DNA from: Limonium bicolor
Taxonomy: Eukaryota > Streptophyta > Magnoliopsida > Caryophyllales > Plumbaginaceae
Direction of reading: 5' to 3'
Length of the DNA stretch: 64,000 nucleotides
Assembly: GCA_023374045.1 (NCBI GenBank)
Contig: CM041776.1
Coordinates: 276,791,039-276,855,038 of the forward strand
The position numbers were made by a program, and so were the translations under genes. Of this stretch, positions 22,734 through 36,817 are shown piece after piece. Position 1 is the first letter of the stretch; every line of letters starts with the position of its first letter. Below the pieces are notes generated by a model. That model saw only the letters and a list, made by a program, of their open reading frames with translations. It had not been told where the DNA came from and did not search any database.

Positions 22734-24896
22734 TGTAACACCCCTGCTAATTCGGCTCCTAATAATCCTACAAATGTCACACATAATAATTATATCGCAG
22801 CGGTAAATAACAGACTGTCGCTCCTATGGTGTCACTGTTATCACTCGCCCATACGGGTGATAACGAGTTACCTGATAATCAACATGCGAAACGTATTCCC
22901 GCAGTGACCACAAGAGATAGATAGTAGAACTTTAAACAATTTAAAACAAACCAACAGTAACCAATTATTACAGACCGTACTCGTGAGCATCTAAACCAAT
23001 CCACCTCGGTTTACACAACCCGAGTCCAAACGTCATCAGTATCAAACCGTACCAAGTCTTAAACAACAACAATATATTACAACCGTCGCGCCTCGCGTCG
23101 ACCACCAGCTACTCTCCTGAAATAAAAATGATTTGTGGTATGGGATCAGCCCCTGCTGAGTATGTCATCACATGCCCCGTCATGCCCCCAAAGACCCCTC
23201 AATTATTTGGTCGAGAGCATGAGGTTCGTTACATGCAATACCGTTTTAACATTTAAAACTGTAAATCAAATAACATCAATATCCATATAATAACACAACC
23301 ATCAACACACAATAAAATAACCACAAGTATAACCAATGAACAACAAGCGAAACAACGAGAATAATAAACAAGTATTAAGTCTCGTCCATGGTATAGAACC
23401 ACTATTGTTCGCCACTGTACAAGTCTCAATTGTTTTAATTGTTCAGTTATACCTAGTGACAATGTCTCGTTAAAACGACATGTCTCTAGTTACCCATATA
23501 TTATGGCGGGTCACCCACGGCAGTAGCCACTCCAACGGTAGAGTCTCCGACCAACGAGCCATTCTAGCTCACGGGAAATTTTCTTGATACTTGCGGACCC
23601 GTACGCAGACATCCTGGTATCATTTTTGTGATCATAGCGCGCACCAAGAGCCACATCCTCTTGGCTTTACTAACTTTCCATTAATTAATTTATACCATCG
23701 CATCGCATTACCATTTTTTTCCTAACACAGCAGACTAAGATCATTAGTCCAATCCGGAGTTTGTAAACTCGGGATCGAGTGTTAGATACGAGAGCGGCGT
23801 ATAGAAAGGCCAGTGCTCCGTATAAAAGTCTTGGATAATATGTATAAGTTATTATCCTAGTGCTACAACGTTTCACTTACGTTCCTTATATTTCATATAA
23901 GATAGCACCATAGCCGCTAGTTCGTTTTATATATATAGGTTCATATATACGAACCAATACTGTTAACTCAACAACAGTAAATAATAAGCAGCTATAAATA
24001 TACAATTCATGCATATTAATTAACACATTCAGACAAACAATCTTATCACAGATCACACAGAAGTCTGAACTGAGGAAGCCCTTAGAGACAATCAGAGACA
24101 CATAACAACATACCGTTCACCCTGATGTATTACGGTGGAGTATGAATCAGCAAGATCCTATGCTCCGTGTGTCGTCTCTATTAGTCTAAACAATACATAA
24201 TGCTACTGATTAGCATACTGTATAACAACACAATCCTACGGTACCCCGTACCGTCACTAACAACTCCCGGTTAACCCCCCGTTGTAAACTATCAATGTTT
24301 GTCGGGCTTTTGGTTTAACTCGAGATTGGGAAAGTGTTACATTACATGCGTAGTCTTGTCTTGTATATTAATATAGTTATTGTTGAACTTGTTATCGCAT
24401 GTGACTTAACATACCCTTGCATGTCGTATAGTTTGTTTCATTATTGCATGTGTGATCCTTTGTCATACACTATGCATCTCACCTTAGTATTTATTTTTCT
24501 AAGGTTTGTCTTTTTTTTAAATCCAATGTGATATAATTCATTTGTAAACAATACTTCCAATTACTTGAATCCTTATTATCACATGAACCTTCTTAACATT
24601 AGAATCCCATATCCAATGTTTTGTAATTCTTTTTCCCTTTATAATATGTCATTTTTAATTATGAAAATACATGGTCATTAAGCCATGTTATATTTTCCAC
24701 CATAACATATATTTACTTATAATCATGTATTATGGAACTATTTCTTATATGGTAAGTCTTATAATATATATTCATTCTTTTTAATGAATACCTCTTATAT
24801 TATAAATGTTATAACCCTTATAACATCAAAACCATATTATAAATTCCATTTTAAAATGTCAACATTTTCGAACAGCACTTCTGTTCTTAAGTATTT

Positions 24897-27800
24897 TGAA
24901 ATACCCCAAACCTTGATATGTGGTTTAAATATCAAACTATGGTATGTAAAGGCTAAAAAGTGCCTTAGTAACATCAGTGAACAATTTAGACCATAATAAA
25001 TGCAATAAAGCATTAAGACACAGTTTGAGCAAAAACATGCTCTAAGCTATGAGTGAACTTGGTTAGGACCCAAAGAGCCTACCAAGACTTGATAACATTT
25101 AATTATGATTTGATAGGGCTAAATAAGTCCTTAGGAAACTTTGGTGGACAGTTAAACCAAATAAAACACAAGAAAATACCTTAAAGTCAATATGAGCAAA
25201 AATGTGCTCTAAGCTTGGGATAAATGTGTATAAGACCTAATGGTCATACCTATACTTTATAAATATGTTAATGAACATATTAAATCAATTACCAAAGAAA
25301 ACCAAGCTTGAAAACAAGTTAAAACACAAAATGTGCTTTAAGGAGTCTTAAAGCACGTTTTTGAAAAATTGTCTTGTAAATGAGTTTTGAATGGCTAAAT
25401 GTCCATCATTACTCTTTAATTAACATGTGTACTATATAGTATTACATTTGGAAGTCTATATCAATGGGAAATCAAAAATTTCACTTCTATGTGCCTTGTT
25501 TTGTGAATAGTGATTTTTATAAGCTAGTTTGTAACACATAATGTTATAAGTAATTAAATTGGTCAACAAAGACTAAAACACCCTCATTATAATAAAGGGG
25601 GCCGGTTTCTTTAGTGTGGTGACTCACCACTCACTTGTTAACTTGTTAAAGAAATAAAGATGACTAATATAGTTACTATTTGCTTTATAAACACAAATAT
25701 CTTCTAAAAAGCAAACTTATCTCATTTCTCTCATTCCTCTCTTCATTTCACACGGCTCCACTCTCTTCAACCTCTCTTCTTGCTGTTCTCTCACGTTAAA
25801 ACAGCACCACCACCATGGAAGTCCACCTTTGATCTCTTGTAAAATCTAGCTCACTTATCCAAATCAAAAACAAACACCACCATTCTCTTCCTCTCATCAA
25901 GCTCTTCATTCCTATCTTCTCAAAACTTCAAAAGCCCCATTTCGGTGCCATGGAGTTCCACCATTGAAGGGGCTTGAGCTTGTCTTTCCACATATTATTG
26001 ATCTCCTTTGCTCCTAGGTAAGGAATCTCAAAGAAAAATCAAGTTTCCTCCATGTTTTGTGTGTGACCGAAAATATTCATTGATGGAGCTCCTTGTGTTA
26101 CTTTGTTCTAGCTCCATTTGAATCTTTCAAGGACTAGGTGGAGTCCTCTCTTCATAGATATTCAAACACCCTTCAAAGATTAAGGTAAAACAACTACATT
26201 AATGTTTTGAAATAATGTAAACCTAGGGTTTACAATGAGATGGAGCTTAAAGCTTGAATACTCATTATGTTGTTTGTATAATGTTTAGTAGTTGACAAGG
26301 AATCAAATACCTTATCGGTTTTATAAGGAAACAAGAAAGAAGTTTGTGTGGGAAAGAGGTAAATATGCTATCTCAATGTGGTTTAATGCATTAGGAGAAA
26401 TGAGCTTATAATGCTTGTTAAAACTAACCTAAAGAGCAAATGGTGAATGACCTAGTAAAGTGTTCTCACAAGTGAGACTAGTAAAGGAACATATGTTCTC
26501 TGTGGTGTGTGTAATTGCAGGTCAAAGGCTTAATATTGTGGAAATTCAGTGTTTATGGTTTGAGCAACTTAAGGGCCTAAGAGCCATGTTATTTAAGGGC
26601 CTAAGTGCCAAGCAATTTAAGTTATGCACTAGATTGTGATGTATGCTAATGTGTGAAGTTTGTGTGTAAAATGTTCTTGATGGATTTAAGTGTTCTTGGT
26701 TGTCTAAAGGTGAAAACCTAAGTGGGTTGGGTGTGAGAGTTACAAGGGAAGCTATGGCAAAATTTAGTTGATAAACAAGGAGTTTATGTGATGAAATGAG
26801 ATTTTAAGACCTAGAAGGTACAGGAACTGTGTTAAGTGTTTAGAGATGGATGGAAGAAGGTAATCATGTGTTTCTTAGGTGTTAAGGTGCCATGGGCATT
26901 GTCTTGGAGGATTTAGAACTCAAATGGGTGTTTTTGAACACACCAAGAATTGTTATGTGAAGTGTTTAAGTCTTGTTCAAGATTTGGTAACCAGGAAAAG
27001 GAAGAATGCCTAGTGAAGGTCTAAGTGAAAACTTGTGGAAATTATAAGCAATTGTGCAAAGGAGGTGTGTATGAGAAATAATGCTTTTGGAGTGGTGGTA
27101 ATGTTTGTGAGACAACACTTTGGTTAGTTGAGGTAGTAGCATGATATACCACTTAGAAATCTAAGAAAAATGTTATAAGTGCTAGGAATTGTTGTAAGAA
27201 ATTGAGTAACCAGTTAGTGATGATTTAGAAAGTTTATTGCTTGTTTTACTAGGTGTTTAAACATGTAGGAACATGTGAAAGTTTATGGAATGATTAGGTA
27301 AGGTTTAAGGTTGGTTTAGGGGTTGAAAAATGATGTTTTGACAAGTTAATAACATGGTCCGGGAACCTAGCCCTTGTATAGGTACCCGGACCACCCCTTA
27401 AAAAGAGACCCGAGAGTGAAGTTTAGAAGTGGTCCGGGTCCTTAGTCCAGGACCAAGACCCGGACCAAGGGTAAAATAAGGCCGAGAGTACATTCTACAA
27501 GTGGTCCGTGGAACCTTGGGTCCGGACCAGGGTCCCGGCCAGGTCAAAAGTGTTGCAAAATCTGTTTTAAAGGCTTCTAATCATGGGGAATTGAATGGTA
27601 ATGGTTTTAGGTGAGGTTTTAGGCCTTGTTTGGTGGCATATAAAGGCCTTAAAATGTGTAAACAAGTGTTGGGTTTGATGAGAGAGTTGTAAACTTAATA
27701 TCACAAGAGTAAGTTAAGTGTACGGGAATGACGGGGTAAACTATGGCGCTTTAAAACGTTAAGCAAACATGTTCCCCCAATATTAATAAAAGTAATTGTG

Positions 27801-29456
27801 ATGTTACCAGTTGTACGGGATTTGTTCGAGGGGAACCTAAAAGGACATGATATGTGGACCGTGGCGACAGGTATGGTTTTCTTGCAACCTGTGTCCTACC
27901 GGATTACACCAGCTTGTATGCCAATGTGTTTTTCTGTATGTTTTGCCACGTTGTAAGATAAACATGTAATGAGTTTACAGTAATTCATATATGTGGCGTG
28001 TTCAAACTCCGATACCATTTAACCTCGGCAGTGGTTAACCTTAGTTAACTGAGTCTAGGAACATCATGAGAGTTCGGTATTCGGAGTAAACGACCCGAAC
28101 CATGGGACGTACTAACCACGGCTATGCCGTGTTGTTTAAATGTGTGATATGTGTATGTGAATGTAGGGATCTCCCTGTGTGTCTAACACAGTTGTATACT
28201 GTATGATGTGTAGATGTGATAGACTCCATAGTGGGGTTCTAACTAATATCTAAAGTCAGTATGTACTAACATAGTGGGGAACCCGGTTTGGCCGGTCCGC
28301 GCGGTTGGGAGAGGGTATCCTTCCTAGCCTTACCCTTCTCTTTGTTATGGTTGTTTTCCCTCACGGGTTATGATCTCCCATTAGCTTACTCCAAAAGCTT
28401 AGCTATTCTGACTTATGATCGGTTTAGGGGGAACATGTGTTGTGTGGTGTGTTCGGGCCTCCAAACCCGAACCGCGCCTTAACTTAGTTACTCGTCCAAA
28501 CTATTAGGACGGTAATGAGTGTTGTTGTTATTGTATTGTAACGAGATTATCATGAGACTGGCAACATTCTCTAGGCTCACCAGTGTATAAACAATGTTTG
28601 GGTCGGTTCCTAAGAGAACCACTCCCGTTAATGTTATGTATTTTTGTTGTGATGCAATATCTATTGCGGTATTATGTTGGTGCACGTGAAAACGTGCAAA
28701 GTGTTGTTAAGTGTTGTATGTAGTGTATGTTTAGTGTTGTATAATGTGGAGTGTGGGATCATGGATATGATTCCCAGGTTTGTGATAAGAGGTGTTTTAG
28801 GATCTAACCGTTTAAGGGTAGGTGTCGCTATTAAGGAAGTAGCTCCATTAGAGGAACACTCTAGGGATGATGAATCCCATGAGTGACTTATTAAGTAAGG
28901 ATATATTATCCGTTTGTTGAGCCCGTTGAGGCGAATGTTATGTGATGTGTGTGTCACTGTTACAATGCCGATTGATTTAAATAATCAACGCGCCCATGCT
29001 AAGACACACAGTAGGGTTTGCTGCAATACTCGCACAGACAAAGGGGGTGCTGAGCCCCATTGGTGGGCCACCCTTGGGGGCTCCTCCTTCTCTTCCTATT
29101 TCTAGGTACAAGAAGCTGGAAGCCGTTCGAGAGTAGGACGGGGTAGTCGTTGTACATGGGTAATCATTTATGTGTATGCATACAGTGGTTAGTAAGACCG
29201 AAATTGTTGTCGCATCAGTTTATAAAATACTCGGTATAGTTGGAAGGTGTAGTTGTTGTTGTGTTAATGGAAGGGATAGTAATGTGTAGACGCTCGGGAA
29301 TTTAGCCCATCAGACCGTATAAATGTGTGTATTTATTAGCCTTGTTAGCCACGTGGGTGGCTAACGGCGTGTACACACCAACGAGTTAAGTATGGATGTG
29401 AGATTGTTCTCACTCCGCTGCAGTTTTTGTAAGTATTACGGTTGGATGTTGTTACA
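24897..29456 (+). mobile_element. Element C: solo LTR related to element D
   Basis: Starts TGAAATACCCCAAACCTTGA and ends GATGTTGTTACA. It aligns with the LTR of D along its length (for example ACTATGGTATGTAAAGGCTA and, near 27890, TGTCCTACCGGATTACACC). The length of 4560 bp is close to 4.44 kb in D. Nothing internal follows, so it is a solo LTR. The 5-mers outside the ends (TATTT and TTTAC) do not match, so no target duplication is visible. The palindrome block at 27356-27545 differs fully from the one in D. Confidence 0.82.
27356..27545 (+). repeat. GGTCCGG palindrome block in LTR C
   Basis: Two inverted repeats lie in a row: TGGTCCGGG ... CCCGGACCA (perfect 9-base arms), and TGGTCCGGGTC ... 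GACCCGGACCA (perfect 11-base arms, with the spacer itself nearly self-complementary). A third, weaker copy follows. The GC content is far above the surrounding LTR. Confidence 0.75.
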
Positions 29457-32298
29457 TTTACAAAAATTTCACCACCAACGTAGTTATAAGAATCCATACC
29501 TACATGTTCATATAAGGTACATTATAACTTATAGTCTAAAACATGTAAGTCTATTTTATATTGTTTTAAAATACAAACAACCACTATGAGTTATCGTGTA
29601 TTAGTTTCAAACACACCACCACTTGTATTTTCGGTTCAAACAACCACTAAACTTCTATAAATCACAAATCATCCCAAATTATATTTCATTGTTACCTCAT
29701 ATCCTTATATTATACCCTTTAAGCCTTAAGATAATTATAACCTATAGTTATAATTTTTTTAATAACCGAATACAATTCTAATTATCTTTCCACCACTTAA
29801 CTTTCTATATTCACCAAATTCTCCTCTTTATAACATATAGTTTTCTAATATCATAAACTATATATTATACACGTCTTTATAAACCTTATATATAATTCCC
29901 ACAAACCACTATAAACAATTAACCGGTCTTTATTTGGTTTGACCCTTTGTAACAATATCATAAAATATCTTCTATATACTTATATAATTCATATAAACTC
30001 CAAATTTAACCAAATAAATTTCTAAAAATTCCTAATAACTTAAGGTTTGTACTAAACTCCATTTAGTACCCCTAGTTTTCGGAAATCACACTTTAGTCCC
30101 ATCTCTTATAAATCTTTTACAAATTAACACTTATCTTAATTCAAGGTTGTATTTTAATTTCTAAAATTCTCCAAACTTGGTCAAAGTCTCCTATATAGTC
30201 AACTTTGACTTCTAATACCAAATTGGACCCAAACCTTTCGGTAATTACCAAGCTTAACCTATACTTTTCTATTTTTACAATTTTGACCCAAAACTTTATA
30301 AAATGTTATAATTTTTATTAAATTCATTTAAAACCCTAAATTCCTCTATATTAAGCTCTCGGCCTAATACTTTGTTAGTAATTACCGTTTGACCCCAAAT
30401 TTAATTATAAGCATAAATAAAACTAAATAAGCTTATAAACTTAAATAAAAATGGCCTAATGACATGGCCTTATTACAACCTTGAACTTGCAAAATAAATT
30501 ACACAATAAATGTCTCAAAATATAATACATACTCACGGCCTCACTTGTATTTGATTATTTTCCACATAATGTCATAATTTGACCATTATGTTAATTAAAT
30601 TCCCTTAAATGACTAGCTTAATTTATCTTAGTCATTTTTTTCCATTTTTAGGTCAATATGACCCTTATTTAATATTTCACTCTCGGCAATGATAATATAT
30701 AGGCTTAGAAATTATAAAAACCATAGATTTAAGGTGTTTATACCTTGATTTATCCTTGTATGCTCTCGGCCTCTTGTAGGAAAATCACCACATGATTTAG
30801 ACATGTTTAATACACAAAACAAGATATGGTTACACTCCAAGCTTGAGCTTAACCATAAGGAATAATTAATGTAAGATTTAAGGCAAAAATCACCTTAAAA
30901 ATGCAAGGAGAGTTCAAGATGGTTTCGGCCTGAATCAAACACACCACAAGGTGTTAGATCCACCATATTGACATAGGAAATAGCTAGATCACAACAAGCT
31001 CTCTTTTTATTAGGTTTACCTTGGAAAAATGCCTTAAAAGAGGGTATTTCCTTTGGATCTCGGCCACCCTTGCTCCAAATGGCTAGCCAACTGATTGAAC
31101 ATGTAAAATGAAGATTATGAGTGTATAAACTCATAAAAATCAGAGGAAGAAAATCGGATGAAGAGTAGAGAAGCTTAAGGTATGTTTTTACCTTAAAATG
31201 AGATTTTGAGCAACCTTGGTCTCTAAACTTGTTTCAGCCGATTTTGATTGATGTTCTAACCTTAGAACACTGAGAATAAGCCATAGGAACTGATTAGTCA
31301 CGAGATCTAAGCATAGGTGGTGAAGAGATGAAGAAAAAGAGCCAAAAACAAGCCTTAAACCATTAATTAGAAGCTTAGAAGTTGGATCTACCTTCTTAGA
31401 TCAAGAGCCACGGTTGGAAGAGCTTGGAGAGCTTGAGAGGGCAGCTTCATCGGTTGGAATGAAGCTAGGAGAGAGAGAGTGACTAGAATTGGTATTATTT
31501 GATTAGAAAAGTGAATTTGATTAGTTTATTGTCTATTATTGAATGATGACTCACCAAGGGGATAAGAAGGGGGCAAGGAGTCGGCTAATGGAGGCAAAAG
31601 AATAGGCTCCCACGATTTTGTGCAATTTGAATCAAATAATGGATTAGAAAGTGGTGTATAAACTAATAAAGGCAAAAGTAAGCCCTTAAATTATGGAGAC
31701 ATGTTGGGTTCTTGTTTATTGTGTGTACATGTGGCGAAATGGAGCCTCTTTGGCTTGTAAATGTCGAATTCACATGGTCTAAGGGGTCAACTTTGACCTC
31801 TTGACCAATCTTAGTCATGTTGACTCATGTGGGCCCCCTTTTAGGGTTTTATTAATATTTTAATATTAAATTTGTAAAAATTTGTAAAATTTGGAATTAA
31901 ATTCCTAATATGATATAATGTAATATAATATCATATTTAAGGTATTTATAACTTTAAGCTCATTTAAACCAATTTAGAAGGCAATTTCACAAAATGTGCT
32001 TTAAGGAGTTTTAGTGCACATTTTGTGTTGCAAGGTGTTTCTGAGCTTAGTTTTCTTTGAGAACTGTTTTTTTGTATTCCTTACTTCATTATAATACTTA
32101 GGAATCCACTTTGGATCCTATCTGAGGTCATACAATCTTTATGGTGTCTTAAAGCACCTTTTTGGCTTTACTGATCTTAAGGCATGTTTTGCCTTGTTGA
32201 GATCTTTAGATTGTTCCCCAGTAATATTTAGGTGTTTATTAACCATCTTAGATCATTAATAGATCATTTAATTATATTTTAAAGGTTAGGGTATTTCA

Positions 32299-35200
32299 AA
32301 CGTAGTTAACTCCTGTACTTAAAAGAGGTGGGAATCGAACCCTCGAGAGGAATGAAGTCTTCCTCCCCACTTGTACTGTTCCGGTACGCAGCCGGTGGAT
32401 GACATAGTGCACCCAAAACTCCCGTCGCGACGTAAATTGAATAGGACACGACCTGAGACAGGTACAACTCCAGTAGCATGCATGGCCAGATCCAACTGGG
32501 CTCCTCATTCTTGTAGTATAGAATTGTTAGGTCTCATACAAAGACGTTAATCAAGAACACAATGTGTATTGTCAATTATCATGTTTAGGATAACGACGTT
32601 GTTTTGAAGTGAAGTTAGTGAGAGACTTGAGTACAAGTTCTCGGTATAATAAAGCGCAGGTATTTAATCCACTGGTATTGTAGTGTTGTATGCGTGGGAC
32701 ATACACGTCGTAGTTAGTATCATTCACGCATATAAAATAACACAACAGTGCATAAGAGTAAATCAACTTTTTACATTAATTATCTTGGTCGTTAATTCAA
32801 ACAATAGATAGCACACAAGCCGGTGTAATCCGGTAGCAAACAGGTTGCAAGAATTCCATACCGTTCACCGTAGACTGTACTTGTTTAGTTCCCGGTCAAC
32901 GTCTGGTCAAACAAAGTCCTAGAATAGGATTAACTGAGAGGGTTAATTTATGTTACCCTTATATAATAATTTTTTGGATCTTTCAACAAATTTCGTATTT
33001 GTTATTTCATGTGAGGTTTATTTCTTTTAATTACCTCATGATTTAATGTATAACTTATTTGTAATTCCTTTTGATTTATTTATAAGTCCTTTAATGTACA
33101 TATATGTATTTATATATTCATGTACTATATTTGTTATTTATTTTTAATTGTCTAGGTGACATAACAACTTTATAATTCCTTAACTATATTTATGTCAAAC
33201 ATGGACATAAAATTCTTATAGTTTTTATTATTCCTCCTTTAACCATAAATAATAATTATTGGTTACCTTTAAATCCTTATAACTATATAAGCCTTAGTTT
33301 TAATTCCATAATTCCTTTAATCAAAATTCTTTCTTCTAATTCCTCCAAATATATATAGGACCTATATTTATTTAAATTTAAATTATTACCCTTTCATTTC
33401 GATTATTTGCAAAACAACCACATTAATTCATAAACTTAACTTTTAAATTCTAATCTCATCATACTATATAGTTTTAATTCCTTATTTAATTAAATTACAA
33501 AACTACCATTAATATCTTGGTATATAACTTTTGAAATATTATAACTTTTCAAAAATTACCATTTGGCCCACTCAAACTTTCGGCCTTAATAATTATTTCC
33601 TATAATTACAATTTAACCACAAAATCTTATAACCTTTACAAATGTCTTATAATCTATAGTTTTAATTTTGATTCTCCATAAATGCCGAATATATATATAA
33701 ATTCTTAAATTACCAAACTAACCAAAGTAATTCGGCTTTGGTCATGTACTTTCCATTAATTACATTTTCACCCCAAAACTTTATAATAGTTACTTAATAA
33801 CTTATAAACTATAGTTTAAATATTTAATTCCTCAAAATTTTAAAGGTGAACCTAATAATTCTCTTAATTATGAATTCACCCATATTCAACTCCAAACTTT
33901 CATAATAAGTTTTATAAATTACATAATACCCCAAAACTTTATAAAATGTTATTTTATCACTTGTTTAAATTATCTAAAATTCATAAACTTAATTCTTAAC
34001 CTTATATTATATCATATTTATCCCAAGAACACCCTTAACTCTCGGTTTTTATAGTATATGCACCAAACTTTGTAAAAATTACATTTTAGCCACATAACTT
34101 AATTAATTAGCCATTTAAGCACTAATGAAATATTTTTAACTCTCCAAACTTTGTAATATAAGTTTATATACCTAAGTAAACCATTAAAACCTATTTATCA
34201 CATAGACCATTCGGCCATAATTAATTAGTGACCTTATAGTATATAAAAGTGGATTTATAGGTCAAAATAATTATACATAAATTCATAGGAGTTATATAAC
34301 TCATGTAAAAATTATTGTAATGTCTTATATTAATTCTTAGCTCAAAATGGAACATTTTTACCCTTGGTAATTCGGTTTGAATTTGTACCTAACATAGATA
34401 AATTTTGTGACACAAAAATGTGTCTTAAGGTAAATATTTTCCATAAATGTTATAGATTATATTTTTGGTATATTATACCATGTAGTTTCGGATTTATATA
34501 ACCTAGGGGATGTACATAATTTTTGTATAATTTTTAGAAGCTTAACAAAGCTTAAAACATAAAGATTAACTTAGTAAACTTACTTCTTAACAAAGGTGGT
34601 TAAGTGCTTGAACTCTTCTTGAATCTCCAAGCTTTCTCCAAGGTAATCTTGATGCTCCTCTTTGGTTTTATGCAAGAGGTGAAGGTGTTTAGGAGTTAGA
34701 TCTTCAATAAAGATCTTAGGTAGATTTGTAAGTAGTTTTACAAGGATTTACCTTAAGCTTTTTCTCCTTATAAATTCGGCTCACTAATGGTGGATGAAGA
34801 ACAAACTTTCCTTCATAAAAATGAAGAAGAAGAACCTTAGAAGAAGTAGAACTTGGTTACACATAAAATGTGCTTTAAGGATTTTCAAGCATTAAAACTA
34901 CCTTAAGATAACCTTGAGATGCTCCTTGGATTAATGTTGGTTTAGACAACCTCCTTGGAACATTAGTTGATGCCGAATGCTTGTTGTTATGCTAGGAAGA
35001 GTTTTGCTTCAAGGCTTGACAAGAAATGCTAGGAAATTACCTTAAAGATGAAGATAGAAGTTAAAACTCCATTAATGGACTTAAGAGATTCAAATGAAGA
35101 AGATGAAGGAAGAAGAGAGAGGAGGGAGCCTTACCAACTCGACATTGGTGTGTGCAAGGGGAAGGAATGAGGCTAAGCTCACGTAAGAATAAGAGAATGC

Positions 35201-36502
35201 AATTGGAATTGATTTTTGTTTTGTTAATTTTTAATGTCAATTGACTATTCTTTTCCTTAGTTTATTACATAGGTTATTGGCTCAATAAATGCCCATGTTC
35301 CTAGCATGTGTTCGGCCATGTGGTGTGACAAGGCAAGGTGGAAGAAATAATGTGAGCTAGATGACAAGGAATTTTAGGTAAGTTTGTTCTTTTGATTTTT
35401 CTATGTTTTGCTTGTCTTCTTCTTCTCTTGTAGGTGACCGAATTCCAAGCTCAAATGGAGGGTCTCAATCGGTAATTAAGAGCCATGGACAAGCATGTTA
35501 GGTCACTTGAATTATGGAATAAAAAAAGGTGGAATAAGAATCCACTTTTTGCTTTTAGCATTTTGTTTTTGTCTAGCCACATGGCCTTGTTCCCTTGCAT
35601 TATTTCGACAGCTTGGTGGTCAAATGAGATCTACATACTTTGACATTAAGTATTCTAACACATGGGAAGGTGAGTCATCATGTCTTATGCCTTTTATAAA
35701 TTTTTAATGTAAGTTTTATACTAGTTTTTGGACATAAAATCGGCCCCTATAGAGCACCTTGTTTGACACTTCCATTAATTGATTTAGAGGGTCATTTTAA
35801 CCCTATTTAAGATTCTTAATTCGTGGCATGTCAAAAACTACAAGGTAATTGCGTAAAACGCGTTTTTGTGACACCCGAAGGTGTGTTTTTGTGCTCTAAG
35901 GATATTTTGTAAAATAAATTGTTTTTATGAGTTCCAAGTGTTTATAAACACTTATTATAGTAAATAAACATATAGTAAGATGTTACATTGAGTTATATGG
36001 GGTTACATCAACCCATGACATAATTAACGGGCCATCGGGACACTCCCGGCAAAAAGGAGCGCTAAGAAATCCTCCTGTGGTTTTTGTTGAATTTTGAGAA
36101 ACCAATTCGTGGGTTCTCTTTAGAATGGTAATAATGATGTTAGGAACTCTAGGAATTAATTTTATAGGAGTTCGTGCCACCTCGGCACTCCTCCAGCTTT
36201 TCGTGCTTTTAGGGGCATGCGTGAGCACTCCCGAGCGTTTTGCGTTTTTGACTGAATATAGCCTAGGGAATATGTTTATATATTCATATAATGAGTGTAT
36301 GACCATTTAGTTTGAGTTTTAGAAGGTCATACAAGGTCATGCTTGACCATATGTTTCTAAGGCGTTTTAGCGTTTATGGTGAAACGACTATATTTATGTA
36401 ACGTTCTCATGCATGGGTTTGCATGCGTACGTGAAATGATTTATATTGGATTATTTTCCATTAAATATGGTTTTATAATATTAATTATATTTGGGTATTT
36501 CA
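32299..36502 (-). repeat. 3' LTR of G, segment 3
   Basis: Continues from the AACGT target copy and matches 44351-48575 of the intact LTR. Ends TATTTCA at 36502, followed by the polypurine tract of G on the minus strand. Non-coding. It is very AT-rich between about 33000 and 34600. Confidence 0.93.
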
Positions 36503-36537
36503 ATCTACCCCCCTTAAAAAGACTTCGCCCCGAAGTC
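36503..36537 (-). other. Polypurine tract and adjacent hairpin of element G
   Basis: On the minus strand the hairpin GACTTCG-GGG-CGAAGTC (36521-36537) is followed by TTTTTAAGGGGGGTAGAT (36503-36520) and then the LTR start TGAAATACC. The 7-base stem is perfect. Element D has the same arrangement with a different but equally perfect stem. Confidence 0.85.
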
Positions 36538-36817
36538 ACATATCTAAATTATAAGGTTGTGGGGAATCAAGTTCCACTAAGCATCCACAACTCAATCTAG
36601 TTTTTAGGGATCAAGTCCCAAGTCTCTATATACCTAAGTTTATAGTGTATATCAAACACAACAGGAATACTTTGGATGGTCATATCATATACCTACCATG
36701 TAGTGCAATGTATTAAACACAATCACGTTTCATTTCAAATAGTGCAACGTAGTGCACATAATCTTTTCATTGTAGTGTAACGAAGTACACATCAGCGAGT
36801 AGAAGTACAAAGTACAT

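Larger units (their letters stand above)
22734..32298 (-). mobile_element. Element B: solo LTR of a Tekay-type subfamily, carrying solo LTR C
   Basis: Ends are TGTAACACCCC and GGTATTTCA in plus reading, so it lies in minus orientation like G. Target duplication ATCGT (22729-22733) against AACGT (32299-32303), with one mismatch; the intact LTR of G has AACGT at this place. Without the nested C it is about 5.0 kb, the size of one LTR of G, and no internal region, primer site or polypurine tract is seen. It is therefore a solo LTR left by LTR-LTR recombination. Its sequence is clearly diverged from the G LTR but keeps short shared blocks such as GCAGCGG near the end. Confidence 0.8.
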
